NCBI RefSeq assembly: GCF_025950235.1
Contig: NZ_JAPDDT010000010.1
Location: 153,343-217,342 of the forward strand
Source of the DNA: Luteolibacter arcticus
Lineage (GTDB): Bacteria; Verrucomicrobiota; Verrucomicrobiia; Verrucomicrobiales; Akkermansiaceae
Direction of reading: 5' to 3'
Length of the DNA stretch: 64,000 nucleotides
A program made the translations under genes and the position numbers. Below are positions 34,817 to 43,215 of the stretch, in pieces. Position 1 is the stretch's first letter, and every line of letters begins with the position of its first letter. The notes under the pieces were generated by a model, which saw only the letters and a list, made by a program, of their open reading frames with translations, had not been told where the DNA came from and searched no databases.

Positions 34817-35086
34817 TCAGCGCCTCCGGGCACGGCTGGGAATGACTTCATTCTCACGCGCCAGATCGCGGAGCTGGGCCGCGTCGAAGTCGGCCGCACC
34901 GCGCCGCTGCGGGGCGGGCAATTGCCAGCCTTTCGTCTTCGGCGCGGGTTCGCGCGGCGGATAATAGGGCAGCATCTTCTCCAAGCCGCGGCGAAAGACC
35001 TCCGCGAGGCTCATCTCATACTCAGCGGCAATGCGCTTCGCCTCGTCGTAGAGATGATCGGGAATTTGCACCTGCGTCTTGATCAT
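34817..35086 (-). CDS. Ribbon-helix-helix antitoxin
   Basis: 89 residues. The N-terminal strand and helices (MIKTQVQIPDHLYDEAKRIA, EYEMSLAEVFRRGLEKML) are a CopG/RHH DNA-binding domain; the C-terminal 40 residues are Pro/Arg-rich and probably unfolded until bound to the toxin, as usual for VapB. A 10-bp-arm palindrome overlaps its start codon and is the likely autoregulatory operator. First gene of the antitoxin-toxin-kinase unit. Confidence 0.88.
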   Translation of the reverse strand: MIKTQVQIPDHLYDEAKRIAAEYEMSLAEVFRRGLEKMLPYYPPREPAPKTKGWQLPAPQRRGAADFDAAQLRDLARENEVIPSRARRR

Positions 35087-35105
35087 GATGGCAAATTGCC
35101 ATCAT
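35085..35105 (-). promoter_or_regulatory. Antitoxin operator palindrome
   Basis: Arms ATGATGGCAA and TTGCCATCAT are perfectly complementary around one central base. The palindrome covers the antitoxin ATG and lies just upstream of it, exactly where an RHH dimer pair would bind to repress its own operon. Confidence 0.65.
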
Positions 35106-35126
35106 CCGCCTCGCACGTCAATCCGA

Positions 35127-35561
35127 CTATCTGATGGCCACGAAGTCACCGCGGAAATGCAGGCACACGCCCATCTCTTCCTCGACCGTCACCTCAAGGA
35201 AAATACGCGCCTTTCCCGCCTTCGCGAAGGTGGCGCGAAAAGCCTCCAGCTCTTTCTCTTCCGGCCGCGGACAGATCGCCCGCAGCGTCCCACGTACCGG
35301 ATGCCGGTAATCAAGCTCGCTGCGGCGGATCACGACGTGCGCTTCACGGTCGTCGAGCGCATGCCAGAGACAGGCGTAGCCTGTCAGTGTCGCGAGCGCC
35401 GCCAGGCTGCCGCCGAAGGCCGTGCCAAGATGATTGTGGTTCGGCTCCAGCGGGGCGGTGAGGACGAGGCCTTCCGCATCGCACGACTCGACCCGCACGC
35501 CCATCGCTTGGGAGAGCGGGATCTTCTCGTGCAGGAAGGCCTCGATCTCCGCAGGGCTCAT
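35127..35561 (-). CDS. YiiD C-terminal-domain thioesterase
   Basis: 144 residues from ATG 35561, which overlaps the rpiB stop (ATGA). It has a hotdog fold: PLEPNHNHLGTAFGGSLAAL is the thioesterase helix segment, followed by ADDRs-like strand residues EAHVVIRRSELDYRHPVRG. This is the putative-thioesterase domain found at the C-terminus of E. coli YiiD/FabY. It probably hydrolyses acyl-CoA or acyl-ACP. The frame stays open upstream antisense-free into rpiB, but only the ATG 35561 start fits the domain boundary. Confidence 0.85.
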   Translation of the reverse strand: MSPAEIEAFLHEKIPLSQAMGVRVESCDAEGLVLTAPLEPNHNHLGTAFGGSLAALATLTGYACLWHALDDREAHVVIRRSELDYRHPVRGTLRAICPRPEEKELEAFRATFAKAGKARIFLEVTVEEEMGVCLHFRGDFVAIR

Positions 35562-35986
35562 GCGTCGAGTTCGTGGATGCGTTCCAAGTGCCGGCCGCCT
35601 TCGAAGGGCGTGGTCAGGAAAGCATCGACGATCGCAAGTGCGGTGCGCAGGTCGAGCACCCGCTCGCCGAGCGAGAGGACGTTGGCGTCGTTGTGCTGGC
35701 GACCGAGCTTGGCGGTCTCCACATTCCAGCACAGTGCGCAGCGGACGCCCTTGATGCGGTTGGCGGCCATCGCCTCGCCATTGCCAGAGCCACCGAGCAC
35801 GATGCCGCGGTCGAATGTCCCCGCCGCGACCCCCTCGGCGACCTCCCGGATGAAGGGAACGTAGGAAACCGGGACTTCCGAGTCCGTGCCGACATCGATC
35901 ACGGTGATGTCCTTGGCGCGGAGTTGGGCAATGATTTCCCGCTTGTAAGAGAAGCCGGCGTGATCGGATCCGATGGCGATTTTCAT
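35558..35986 (-). CDS. rpiB: Ribose-5-phosphate isomerase B
   Basis: 142 residues. Interconverts ribose 5-phosphate and ribulose 5-phosphate in the pentose pathway. The start MKIAIGSDHAGFSYK and HNDANVLSLGER are family hallmarks. In the active site the E. coli-type Cys of CGTG is replaced: the sequence reads LGGSGNGEAMAANR, with Glu71 as the probable base, the pattern of actinobacterial RpiB. Overlaps the YiiD-like gene by 4 bp. Confidence 0.93.
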   Translation of the reverse strand: MKIAIGSDHAGFSYKREIIAQLRAKDITVIDVGTDSEVPVSYVPFIREVAEGVAAGTFDRGIVLGGSGNGEAMAANRIKGVRCALCWNVETAKLGRQHNDANVLSLGERVLDLRTALAIVDAFLTTPFEGGRHLERIHELDA

Positions 35987-36266
35987 GGTGTGGACGGCAG
36001 TGCCGGGACACGCCGCACCCTCACGGGCGGCGACTCCCGATCCCTAACAATGCACGCCAGAGCCGGACTTGCCAAGCCGACATCCGTACACGGCCGCACC
36101 GGCACCCCCGTCAGATCACATGTCCCCCCCGGGCCAGAGGTTATGAGACGGTGGTGTCGGCGCTGTTGAAACCATGGCCTAACATGCTCCCCGCGTCCAT
36201 CGGACGAGAGCCCGATTTACTGCGCCGAGCGCCCGGACAAGCCCGTCAGGGCAGCACCTTACAAGA

Positions 36267-36935
36267 TCACTCGTTCGGATGATCGCGCCGCCACGCGATG
36301 GCCTGGCGCAGCAATTCCGAAGCATCCTTGAGTTCCAGCTTCTCCTTGATCCGAGTGCGGTAGGTTTCCACCGTTTTCACATCGAGTCCGAGCTGCTCGG
36401 CGATCTGGCGCGTGCCAAAACCCTCGCCGACGAGACCGAAGACCTGAAGCTCGCGATCGGAAAGCACGTCGAGCGAACGCACCGCACCCTTCGACTTGCC
36501 GAGCATGCGGGAAAGAATGTCGGCGGAGATTTCTTCGCTGAGAAAAACCTTTCCCGCCATGACCTGGCGAATCGCATCGAGAATCTTGCGCGTGGCTTCC
36601 TGCTTGGTGATGTAGCCGTGTGCCCCAGCTCGGATAACGCGCTCAGCGTAAAGGTTTTCATCCTGCATCGACAGCACCAGGATCAGCAGCTCCGGGTGCA
36701 TCACGCGCAGGTCCTTGATGAGATCGAGACCGTTCGAGCGCCTGAGGGTGAGATCGACGATGGCGAGCCGCGGCTTCTCCCGCTCGATCACTTCTAGCGC
36801 ACCACCCCGGTCCTCCGCCTCGCCACAGACCGAGAGATCCGGCTCGCGGTTGATGACCTCCGCGAGGCGCTCGCGAACCATCGGGTGATCGTCCACCAGG
36901 ACGATGCGGGCATGGTCATTTGTGGTGGCAGTCAT
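36267..36935 (-). CDS. NarL/LuxR-type response regulator
   Basis: 222 residues from ATG 36935, overlapping the kinase stop by 4 bp. Receiver domain: LVDDHPMVRERL, phospho-acceptor Asp61 (AIVDLTLRRS), Lys in YITKQEATR. Output: LuxR HTH, LSDRELQVFGLVGEGFGTRQIA to TVETYRTRIKEKLELKDASE. It pairs with the adjacent HisKA_3 kinase. It is the last gene of a long minus-strand array, and may control it. The 280-bp gap beyond (35987-36266) contains nothing recognisable. Confidence 0.93.
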   Translation of the reverse strand: MTATTNDHARIVLVDDHPMVRERLAEVINREPDLSVCGEAEDRGGALEVIEREKPRLAIVDLTLRRSNGLDLIKDLRVMHPELLILVLSMQDENLYAERVIRAGAHGYITKQEATRKILDAIRQVMAGKVFLSEEISADILSRMLGKSKGAVRSLDVLSDRELQVFGLVGEGFGTRQIAEQLGLDVKTVETYRTRIKEKLELKDASELLRQAIAWRRDHPNE

Positions 36936-37972
36936 CGGCCGATCGTGGACTGGGGAGATGAAACACAACGGACCCGGGTACCGCCATCTTTTCCGGGCGA
37001 GATATCGAGTTCCGCGCCGATCGCACGGGCCCGATAATCCATGATATGAAGACCCATCCCCCCTCCACCGTTTGTGCGGGTACCGCGGATCATGCCATGG
37101 CCATTGTCCTCGACCGCCAGCTCGAAGTCGTCCCCAAAGGTGGCGAAGCGGATCGCGATGGATGAAGCAGCGGAATGCTTGACCGCATTGTTCAGTGCTT
37201 CCTGGGCGATGCGGTAGAGGTGAATGGAGGCCGCCTTGTCGAGATGGGACGGCTTTCCGGAAACCTCCGCGGTGCAGCGAATGCCGGTGTGCTTCGAGGT
37301 GCTGCGCGCAAGATCGCGCAACGCCGTTTCAAGACCCTCTTCCTCAAGGGGAACCGGATGGAGACCTTTCGCGATGTCTCGCGCCTGGCCGATTGACTCG
37401 TCGATGGATTTCGCAATGCGTTCCGCGTCGGCCGCCTCCGGTGCGGACTTTTCTTCCAAGCTTCGCTGCAGCAGCGCGGCGGAAAATGCAGTCGCCACAA
37501 GCTGCTGGCAAAGTCCGTCGTGCAAATCCTGGCCGATGCGCGCCTGCTCGGACTCCTTGGCATCGAGAATGCGGCGCTCCAGTTTCAGGCGGTTCTTCAC
37601 TTCATCCTCCAGGCGCGCCGTCCGGTCATGGACGCGCGCTTCCAAGGTCCCATTGAGCTTTCTCAGCGAGATCAGCAGCAACACCGCCACCATCAGCACC
37701 CCACATCGCAGAGCGGCATTCCAGTAAGGCACATAAGTCGGAACCGCCGGCCCCGAGGTCTGCAAGTCAGCATACAAAGAGACACCCGTGGCCAGAATGG
37801 AGAATATGATGCTCGTGCGTGTGCCAGCGTGACGAGTGACCAGAAGCACGGGCAACATGTAGAAGAACGCGCTGCCGAGCTGTGGCTCGATCCGCGTATC
37901 GATCACCCCGATGATCAGGAGCGCAAGGCTCCCGATCACCACTACTTGCCAAGGCTTGGAGGGAAAAGTCAC
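36932..37972 (-). CDS. NarX/DegS-type membrane histidine kinase
   Basis: 346 residues from GTG 37972, chosen because it overlaps the upstream stop as GTGA like the neighbours; ATG 38023 would add 17 residues inside the upstream gene. Membrane helices span about 10-110 (IGSLALLIIGV, AFFYMLPVLLVT, MVAVLLLISLRKL) with very short loops, so it may sense within the membrane. HisKA_3 motif: QARIGQDLHDGLCQQL (His151). HATPase_c: EALNNAVKHS, DNGHGM, GGGMGLHIM. Cognate regulator is the next gene. Signal unknown. Confidence 0.9.
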   Translation of the reverse strand: MTFPSKPWQVVVIGSLALLIIGVIDTRIEPQLGSAFFYMLPVLLVTRHAGTRTSIIFSILATGVSLYADLQTSGPAVPTYVPYWNAALRCGVLMVAVLLLISLRKLNGTLEARVHDRTARLEDEVKNRLKLERRILDAKESEQARIGQDLHDGLCQQLVATAFSAALLQRSLEEKSAPEAADAERIAKSIDESIGQARDIAKGLHPVPLEEEGLETALRDLARSTSKHTGIRCTAEVSGKPSHLDKAASIHLYRIAQEALNNAVKHSAASSIAIRFATFGDDFELAVEDNGHGMIRGTRTNGGGGMGLHIMDYRARAIGAELDISPGKDGGTRVRCVSSPQSTIGR

Positions 37973-38676
37973 CGCGCGCCTTTCTCCGCCGACGTTTCCG
38001 TGGACCACCATTTCGAGAGACAAGCACCCGCGAGATCCGGAATCGCGAGGCCCGATTCGGAGTAGTGCGAGCTGTCGTTGAAAAGCATCAAGCGTGCCCG
38101 GACCGGATCCTTGAAATCCACGATGTTCAGCGCGGCGGGATCTTGGTCGAGGTTGTCACGGTAGCGTCGCGGATCGAAGCCTAGTAGCGAGCTCAGCAGC
38201 AGCCGGATGGTCGCCTTGTGGGAGACGACGATCACCGGCTTTCCTTCATGCCGTTGCACGATCTCGAGCAATGCCGGCAAGGCCCGCGCCGTCACTGCGA
38301 GCCCACTTTCGCCGCCCGGCGGCGCGTAGGTGAAGGGATCGCGATCCCACGCGGTGACCTCATCCGGATAGGCGTGCTCGACCTCCTTGCGAGTCATCTG
38401 TTCCCAATGGCCGTGCGAAATCTCCTTCAAGCCATCGCGCACCGTCACCTCCGTGCCATGCGGCGCGGCGAGGATGCGGGCCGTCTCCATCGTCCGCCCG
38501 AGCGGCGAGGCATAGACGGCATCGACCGGGATCAGGCTGAGGCGTTCCGCGAGACGACGGACCTGAGCCCTGCCCTCTTCGGACAGCTCGACATCGGTCG
38601 ATCCGGCGAAGCGGTCTTCGGCCGTGAGCACCGTCGCCCCGTGGCGGATCAGGAAGATGCGGGTGATGACGGACAT
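37969..38676 (-). CDS. Histidine phosphatase family protein (phosphoglycerate mutase-like)
   Basis: 235 residues. IFLIRHGATVLTAEDRFAGS carries the catalytic His (RHG) and GRTMETARIL the second Arg; KEISHGHWEQM and VVSHKATIRLLL hold the remaining Glu and His. This is the cobC/PhoE branch of the histidine phosphatases rather than a glycolytic mutase. The last four bases form a GTGA overlap with the kinase start. Phosphatase of small phosphorylated metabolites is the safe call. Confidence 0.88.
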   Translation of the reverse strand: MSVITRIFLIRHGATVLTAEDRFAGSTDVELSEEGRAQVRRLAERLSLIPVDAVYASPLGRTMETARILAAPHGTEVTVRDGLKEISHGHWEQMTRKEVEHAYPDEVTAWDRDPFTYAPPGGESGLAVTARALPALLEIVQRHEGKPVIVVSHKATIRLLLSSLLGFDPRRYRDNLDQDPAALNIVDFKDPVRARLMLFNDSSHYSESGLAIPDLAGACLSKWWSTETSAEKGAR

Positions 38677-38695
38677 GCGACACCAAGGGACGCGA

Positions 38696-39334
38696 TCAAG
38701 CGCCCTTGTTCCAGCCGGAAATCCGCTCGGTCAGCCATGCGATCTCTTCGGGAAAGACGGTGTGGTCGTAGCCGCGGAAGATCTGCTTGGTGAGCGCCGT
38801 GTTGGAACCGGCGAGGATGCCCGCGCTTTCCTCCACGAGGGGCAGCGGAATATGCGGGTCGTGATCCGCGCAGGCGATCAGCACCGGCGTCTGCAACAGG
38901 TCGGAGGGTTTCCGTGAAACTCCCTCGGGTCCGATCAAGGCGCTGCTCAGTCCGGCGACGAAGCCGTAGCGCTTCGGGTTGCGGTGGGCATACTCCAGCG
39001 CCAAACAGCCGCCCTGCGAAAAACCGGCGATGCCGATCCTGTCGTCCGGGATGCCGCCCTCGCGCGCTTCATTCACCAGCCGGTCAACCAGCGCCAGCGC
39101 GCTGGAAAGCCACGGCTCGTTCTCTGCCAGCGGCACGAAGAAGCGCTGAGGATACCACGTGAACTGCGTCGCCTGCGGGGCCGCAACCGCGAGATTCTCC
39201 GCGGGCAAGTAGTCCTCCAGCCCGATGATGTCGTCGGCCGTGGCTCCGCGACCATGGAGAAGGATCAGCGCACCGGCGGCCTCCGCGAGCGGCTTGCCGC
39301 GGCGCAAGGTTTGGGAAACATCGTGGATACTCAT
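38696..39334 (-). CDS. Alpha/beta hydrolase, phospholipase/carboxylesterase (MhqD-like)
   Basis: 212 residues. ALILLHGRGATADDIIGL provides the oxyanion region, GIAGFSQGGCLALEYAH the nucleophile Ser106, and Asp and His follow in CADHDPHIPL and RGYDHTVF. The class is COG0400, to which Bacillus MhqD belongs. The start overlaps the stop of an MhqO-like dioxygenase (ATGA, 39331-39334), the same pairing as in the Bacillus mhqNOD operon for hydroquinone and electrophile stress. That parallel supports a detoxification role but activity is inferred. Confidence 0.88.
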   Translation of the reverse strand: MSIHDVSQTLRRGKPLAEAAGALILLHGRGATADDIIGLEDYLPAENLAVAAPQATQFTWYPQRFFVPLAENEPWLSSALALVDRLVNEAREGGIPDDRIGIAGFSQGGCLALEYAHRNPKRYGFVAGLSSALIGPEGVSRKPSDLLQTPVLIACADHDPHIPLPLVEESAGILAGSNTALTKQIFRGYDHTVFPEEIAWLTERISGWNKGA

Positions 39335-40278
39335 GACAGGGAAGCGGCGGGTTGGAGCGGAGGAAGGATTTGTTCGATGCGGGCGCGCAGGTGCTCGTGC
39401 TGCTTCGGCAGCTTGAGGCCGGTGCCGAGCAACTCCGGCATCTCATCGACCGCAAAGCCGGGATTCTCCGTCGCGATCTCGAAGAGGATGCCGCCCTTTT
39501 CGCGGTAGTAAATCGAGTGGAAATAATCGCGATCCATCACCGGCGAGACTTGATAGCCCGACCGCTGGAGTTCGGCCTGCTTGGCGAGTTCCGTCTCATC
39601 GTCCGGCACACTCCACGCGATGTGGTGGATCGTTCCCGAGCCGCCACTGCCGCGCGGACCCTGGCTTTCAAGCACGTCGGCATAGCGGCCCGAGCCGCCC
39701 GGACCGGCTTCGAAGCGAGCGCGGTTTCCCTCCCGCTTCACGAGGCGGAAGCCCATCTCAATCGAAAGCAAGGCTTCCGTGGCTGCGGCAAAGGCTACCG
39801 TCAACTCGGCCGTATGCAGTCCGCGCAAGGCGTGCTCCGCAGGAATGCCCGCGCCAGTCCAGCCGTGGCGTGCATCATCCGGCACCGCGACAATTTCGAC
39901 GGGGATCTTGTCCGGATCAACGAAGGCCAGCACCTCCTCGCCGAAGCGGTTCTTCCGCTCGACCGCCACGGCCTGCTTCTCCAAGCGCTCTTGCCAATAA
40001 CCGAGCGACCCTCCCGGCGCGGAGAACACTAGCGCGGTAGTCTGCCCGCTGCCGAGGCGTCCGCGGGCGTCGTGCCCGGGCCAGTAGAAGAAGGTCACGA
40101 TGCTGCCAGGCGAGCCGCTTTCATCACCGTAGTAGAGGTGATAGGCGGAGGGATCGTCGAAGTTGACCGTCTTCTTCACCATCCGCAGGCCGAGCAAGCC
40201 GGCGTAGAAGTCGATGTTCCGTTGCGGGTCGCTCGCGATGGCGGTGACGTGATGGATGCCTGTGATTTCCGGTTTCAT
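39331..40278 (-). CDS. Ring-cleaving dioxygenase, glyoxalase fold (MhqO-like)
   Basis: 315 residues, the usual length. Two vicinal-oxygen-chelate modules: the first from TGIHHVTAIASDPQRNIDFY, the second from GTIHHIAWSVPDD. The metal ligands are His in the two HHxx motifs and Glu in GGILFEIATENPG. This matches the MhqO/YkcA family that opens hydroquinone rings. ATG 40278 is used; upstream sequence belongs to the cupin gene. Coupled to the MhqD-like esterase gene. Confidence 0.9.
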   Translation of the reverse strand: MKPEITGIHHVTAIASDPQRNIDFYAGLLGLRMVKKTVNFDDPSAYHLYYGDESGSPGSIVTFFYWPGHDARGRLGSGQTTALVFSAPGGSLGYWQERLEKQAVAVERKNRFGEEVLAFVDPDKIPVEIVAVPDDARHGWTGAGIPAEHALRGLHTAELTVAFAAATEALLSIEMGFRLVKREGNRARFEAGPGGSGRYADVLESQGPRGSGGSGTIHHIAWSVPDDETELAKQAELQRSGYQVSPVMDRDYFHSIYYREKGGILFEIATENPGFAVDEMPELLGTGLKLPKQHEHLRARIEQILPPLQPAASLS

Positions 40279-40291
40279 AGTCGTGATCCTT

Positions 40292-40642
40292 TCAAGAAAT
40301 GGGGATGAAGAGCGAACGCCGCACGCCCGCGCTGAGCTGCTTCGTGCGATGGCCGGGGCCCTGCGTGTCTTCCACCAGCAGGATATCGCCACCGCCGAAC
40401 TCGCGAACCTCGCCGTCGCCGGTTTCGATGGCAATCCGTCCATCTAACAAAACAATCCATTGCCTCCGCGGTGCGGGATGCCAGTCGTAATCGTAGCTGG
40501 CATCCGTTTCGCGGAAGACCACCGCTCCGGCAGGAAGGTCGGCAGAAAGCCGGCCGATCTCTCCGGCGTCGTTCAACGGGATCGTGATGTCCTCGAAGCG
40601 GGTAACCCCGGAGGCATCGGCGTGGATTCGGGTGGCGTTCAC
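40292..40642 (-). CDS. Small cupin protein
   Basis: 116 residues with one cupin barrel: DYDWHPAPRRQWIVLLDGRIAIE, then GGDILLVEDTQGPGHRTKQL. The His, Gln and Glu positions of cupin motif 1 and the His of motif 2 are partly present, so metal binding is plausible. Thirteen base pairs separate it from the MhqO-like gene, same strand. It could be a quinone or hydroxyaromatic-binding enzyme or a sensor domain; no single activity is suggested by sequence. Confidence 0.8.
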   Translation of the reverse strand: MNATRIHADASGVTRFEDITIPLNDAGEIGRLSADLPAGAVVFRETDASYDYDWHPAPRRQWIVLLDGRIAIETGDGEVREFGGGDILLVEDTQGPGHRTKQLSAGVRRSLFIPIS

Positions 40643-40734
40643 GGCATGAGACTATGCCCGATGATGTGATCCGGGAAATGCCACATCCGAGGGCTGAGCA
40701 TGATACCGGAACATGCCCAGCCCCCTCCCATTCC

Positions 40735-41487
40735 TCAGATGCCGTAGCCGCCATCCACACCGAGCGCGATGCCGGTGGTGTATCCGGAATTCGGCGAGCA
40801 CAGGTAGAGCACTGCTTCGGCGACTTCCTCCGGCCGGCCGAAACGCCCCACCGGATGGATGCCGATCATGTAGGCGTGCAACTGCGGGTCATCGCGGAAG
40901 CCAGCGGTCATGTCCGTCTCGATGACCGCCGGGCAGACGGCATTGATCCGCACGCCGGACTTCGCGTTTTCCAGCGCCGCGCTCTTGGTCAAGCCGATGA
41001 CCGCAGCCTTGCTGGCATTGTAGATGGCGCAGTTGGGGATCGGGCGGATTCCAAGCACGGAGGCATTGTTCACGATCGATCCGCCGCCGGTTTTCTGGAT
41101 GGCGGGGATCTGGTGTTTGAGGCACAGGGCCACGCCTCCGACGTTGATGGCCAAGGTCCGGTGGATCACGTCGGCGGTGACCTGCGTGAGCGGCCCGCTT
41201 TCGAGGTGAACGCCCGCGTTGTTGAACGCGAAGTCCAGCCGCCCGAAGGTGTCGACTGTAGTCGCGACCAGATTCGCGATTTCCGCTTCCTCCGCGATGT
41301 CGGTGCGTACGAACAAGCCCTTGCCGCCCGCTTGCTCGATCAGCGCGACCGACTCCGCGCCCTCGCTTTCACGACGGCCCGCCACCACCACGCTCGCTCC
41401 CTGCGCCGCGAAAGCGATGGCAGTGGAACGCCCGATACCGGCGGTCCCGCCGGTGACGATGATAACTTTGCCTGAATGAAGTTTCAT
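40735..41487 (-). CDS. Short-chain dehydrogenase/reductase
   Basis: 250 residues. Rossmann motif VTGGTAGIGRSTA, NNAG at about residue 90, active-site Ser in NNASVLG, and catalytic YNASK. C-terminal VDGGYGI is the usual SDR end. An Arg after the first strand (AGRRES) suggests NADP preference, an inference. It lies in the co-directional array between the alpha/beta hydrolase and cupin genes. Substrate not predictable. Confidence 0.9.
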   Translation of the reverse strand: MKLHSGKVIIVTGGTAGIGRSTAIAFAAQGASVVVAGRRESEGAESVALIEQAGGKGLFVRTDIAEEAEIANLVATTVDTFGRLDFAFNNAGVHLESGPLTQVTADVIHRTLAINVGGVALCLKHQIPAIQKTGGGSIVNNASVLGIRPIPNCAIYNASKAAVIGLTKSAALENAKSGVRINAVCPAVIETDMTAGFRDDPQLHAYMIGIHPVGRFGRPEEVAEAVLYLCSPNSGYTTGIALGVDGGYGI

Positions 41488-41511
41488 ACGTGTGGTCCAG
41501 AAGTCGGAGGA

Positions 41512-42342
41512 CTACGAACGCGCGAACGCGAGCAGATCGGCATTGAGCTGATCCTTCGCGGTATCGCCGAGGCTGTGGCTGCCGCCCGGGTAGATCTTGA
41601 GCTCCGCATTAGGCACTAGCTTCGAGGAAAGCATGGCCGCCGCGCCGATCGGCACGATCTGGTCGTCATCGCCATGGATGATGAGCGTGGGCACGTCGAT
41701 CTTCTTCAGGTCTTCGGTGAAGTCCGTTTCGGAGAAGGCCTTGATGCAGTCGTAAGCGTTCTTGTGACCGGACAGCATGCCCTGCAGCCACCACGATTGG
41801 ATAAGACCCTGCGAGACCTTTGCACCCGGCCGGTTGAATCCGAAGAAGGGACCGCTGGCGACATCGAGGAAGAACTGCGCTCGATCTGTTAGGTAGGCCG
41901 TACGGAAGCCGTCGAACACCTCCATCGGCAGGCCACCGGGATTCGCATCAGTCTTGAGCATGATCGGCGGCACCGCGCCCATCAGCACGGCCTTCTTCAC
42001 GCGCTTCGTGCCATGGCGACCGATGTAGCGCGCCACTTCGCCGCCGCCGGTCGAGTGACCGATCATGACGGCGTCCTTCACATCGAGCTGCTCGAACAAC
42101 TCGGCGAGGTCATCGGCATACTGGTCCATGTGATTGCCGTCCCACGGCTGGCTGGAGCGACCGTGACCGCGGCGGTCGTGGCCGATGCAGCGGAAGCCGT
42201 GCGAGGCGAGGTGGAACATCTGCGCTTCCCACGCGTCAGCCGTCAGCGGCCAACCGTGGCTGAAGGTAACGATCGGGCCGTCCTTCGGGCCCCAATCCTT
42301 GTAGTAGATGCTCGTTCCGTCCTTGGTGGTGATGGTGCTCAT
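41512..42342 (-). CDS. Alpha/beta hydrolase, non-heme chloroperoxidase/arylesterase type
   Basis: 276 residues. SHGWPLTADAWEAQ, nucleophile Ser in MIGHSTGGGEVARY, Asp in HGDDDQIVPI, His in GGSHSLGDT. This is the classic cofactor-free haloperoxidase/arylesterase pattern, with FNRPGAKVSQGLIQSWW in the cap. It probably hydrolyses small esters or lactones, or makes peracids. Part of the small-molecule array; 24 bp from each neighbour. Confidence 0.9.
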   Translation of the reverse strand: MSTITTKDGTSIYYKDWGPKDGPIVTFSHGWPLTADAWEAQMFHLASHGFRCIGHDRRGHGRSSQPWDGNHMDQYADDLAELFEQLDVKDAVMIGHSTGGGEVARYIGRHGTKRVKKAVLMGAVPPIMLKTDANPGGLPMEVFDGFRTAYLTDRAQFFLDVASGPFFGFNRPGAKVSQGLIQSWWLQGMLSGHKNAYDCIKAFSETDFTEDLKKIDVPTLIIHGDDDQIVPIGAAAMLSSKLVPNAELKIYPGGSHSLGDTAKDQLNADLLAFARS

Positions 42343-42366
42343 GTCAGTTCTGGGGTTGGGATCAAA

Positions 42367-43209
42367 TCAGGAAATATTTGCCGCCATGGGTGTCGTCGAT
42401 AAAGGGGATTCTCGTGAATCAGCCTGGCCGCATGCCCACGACAGCGCGTAATCGGCGACTTCCTCCCAACCGTTCTCCGCGATGATGAAGTGACTGCGGC
42501 CGGGGAATTCCTTGAACTCGGTGATCGCGCTGGAGCGGTATTTCCGGAAGTTCTTCCGGTTGAGCGCGGACGGCATGATGACGTCCTTCTCGCCACCGAT
42601 CAGTAGCAGCGGCGCGCGCTTGCCGTTGTGGAAATCGATGAACGTCGGAGCCTTCGCCATGAAGTTGGCCAGCGCTGCCTGGAAGATCGCTCGCCCGGAT
42701 GCGGGGATGGCAATGCTTTCATAGGCCTCGCGCACTTCGGCTTCCGACAGCGTGTTGGCGAAGACCTTCCAGAACTGCTCCAAGGTAAAGAGAAAGGTTC
42801 CTCGAAACGTCGATGGCTTCAGGAAGGCCGGCAGCAGGGACAGGTAGGTCGAAACAGGTAGCACCAGCACGCCCTTCGGCGGCACCGAGTCGATCGCCAC
42901 ACCGGCTGCGCCGAAGCCGCGGTCGATCAGGACCTGGGTGAGCACGCCGCCATAGGAGTGGCCCATCAGGATCGGTGGCTCGGGCAGGCCACGAATGATC
43001 TCCGCATAGTGAGCGATCACTTGCTCCGCACCGACCCCGTTGAGGCTCGAAGGATCCCGGCGCATCCCCGCAGCGTCGTCACTTACGCCAGGCCATGCCG
43101 GCGCGAGCACCTTGTGACCACGAGATTCATAGTAGCTGCGGAACTTGTCCCAGCAATGCGGCGTGACCCACAGGCCGTGGATCAATACGATCGGGCGTTT
43201 CGCGTTCAT
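42367..43209 (-). CDS. Alpha/beta hydrolase
   Basis: 280 residues. LIHGLWVTPHCWDKF, nucleophile Ser in LMGHSYGGVLTQV, Asp in GGEKDVIMP, His in PGRSHFII. It resembles the EstA/YdeN-type carboxylesterases often next to SDR and chloroperoxidase genes. No signal peptide, so cytoplasmic. The last 20 residues are poorly conserved looking. It is 6 bp downstream of the second SDR gene, hence same operon. Confidence 0.85.
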   Translation of the reverse strand: MNAKRPIVLIHGLWVTPHCWDKFRSYYESRGHKVLAPAWPGVSDDAAGMRRDPSSLNGVGAEQVIAHYAEIIRGLPEPPILMGHSYGGVLTQVLIDRGFGAAGVAIDSVPPKGVLVLPVSTYLSLLPAFLKPSTFRGTFLFTLEQFWKVFANTLSEAEVREAYESIAIPASGRAIFQAALANFMAKAPTFIDFHNGKRAPLLLIGGEKDVIMPSALNRKNFRKYRSSAITEFKEFPGRSHFIIAENGWEEVADYALSWACGQADSRESPLSTTPMAANIS

Positions 43210-43215
43210 GGTGCT

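Noticed and set aside
37973..38023. ATG 38023 as start of the NarX-type kinase
   Set aside because: It would overlap the phosphatase gene by 55 bp; the GTG at 37972 forms the GTGA overlap seen elsewhere in the cluster.
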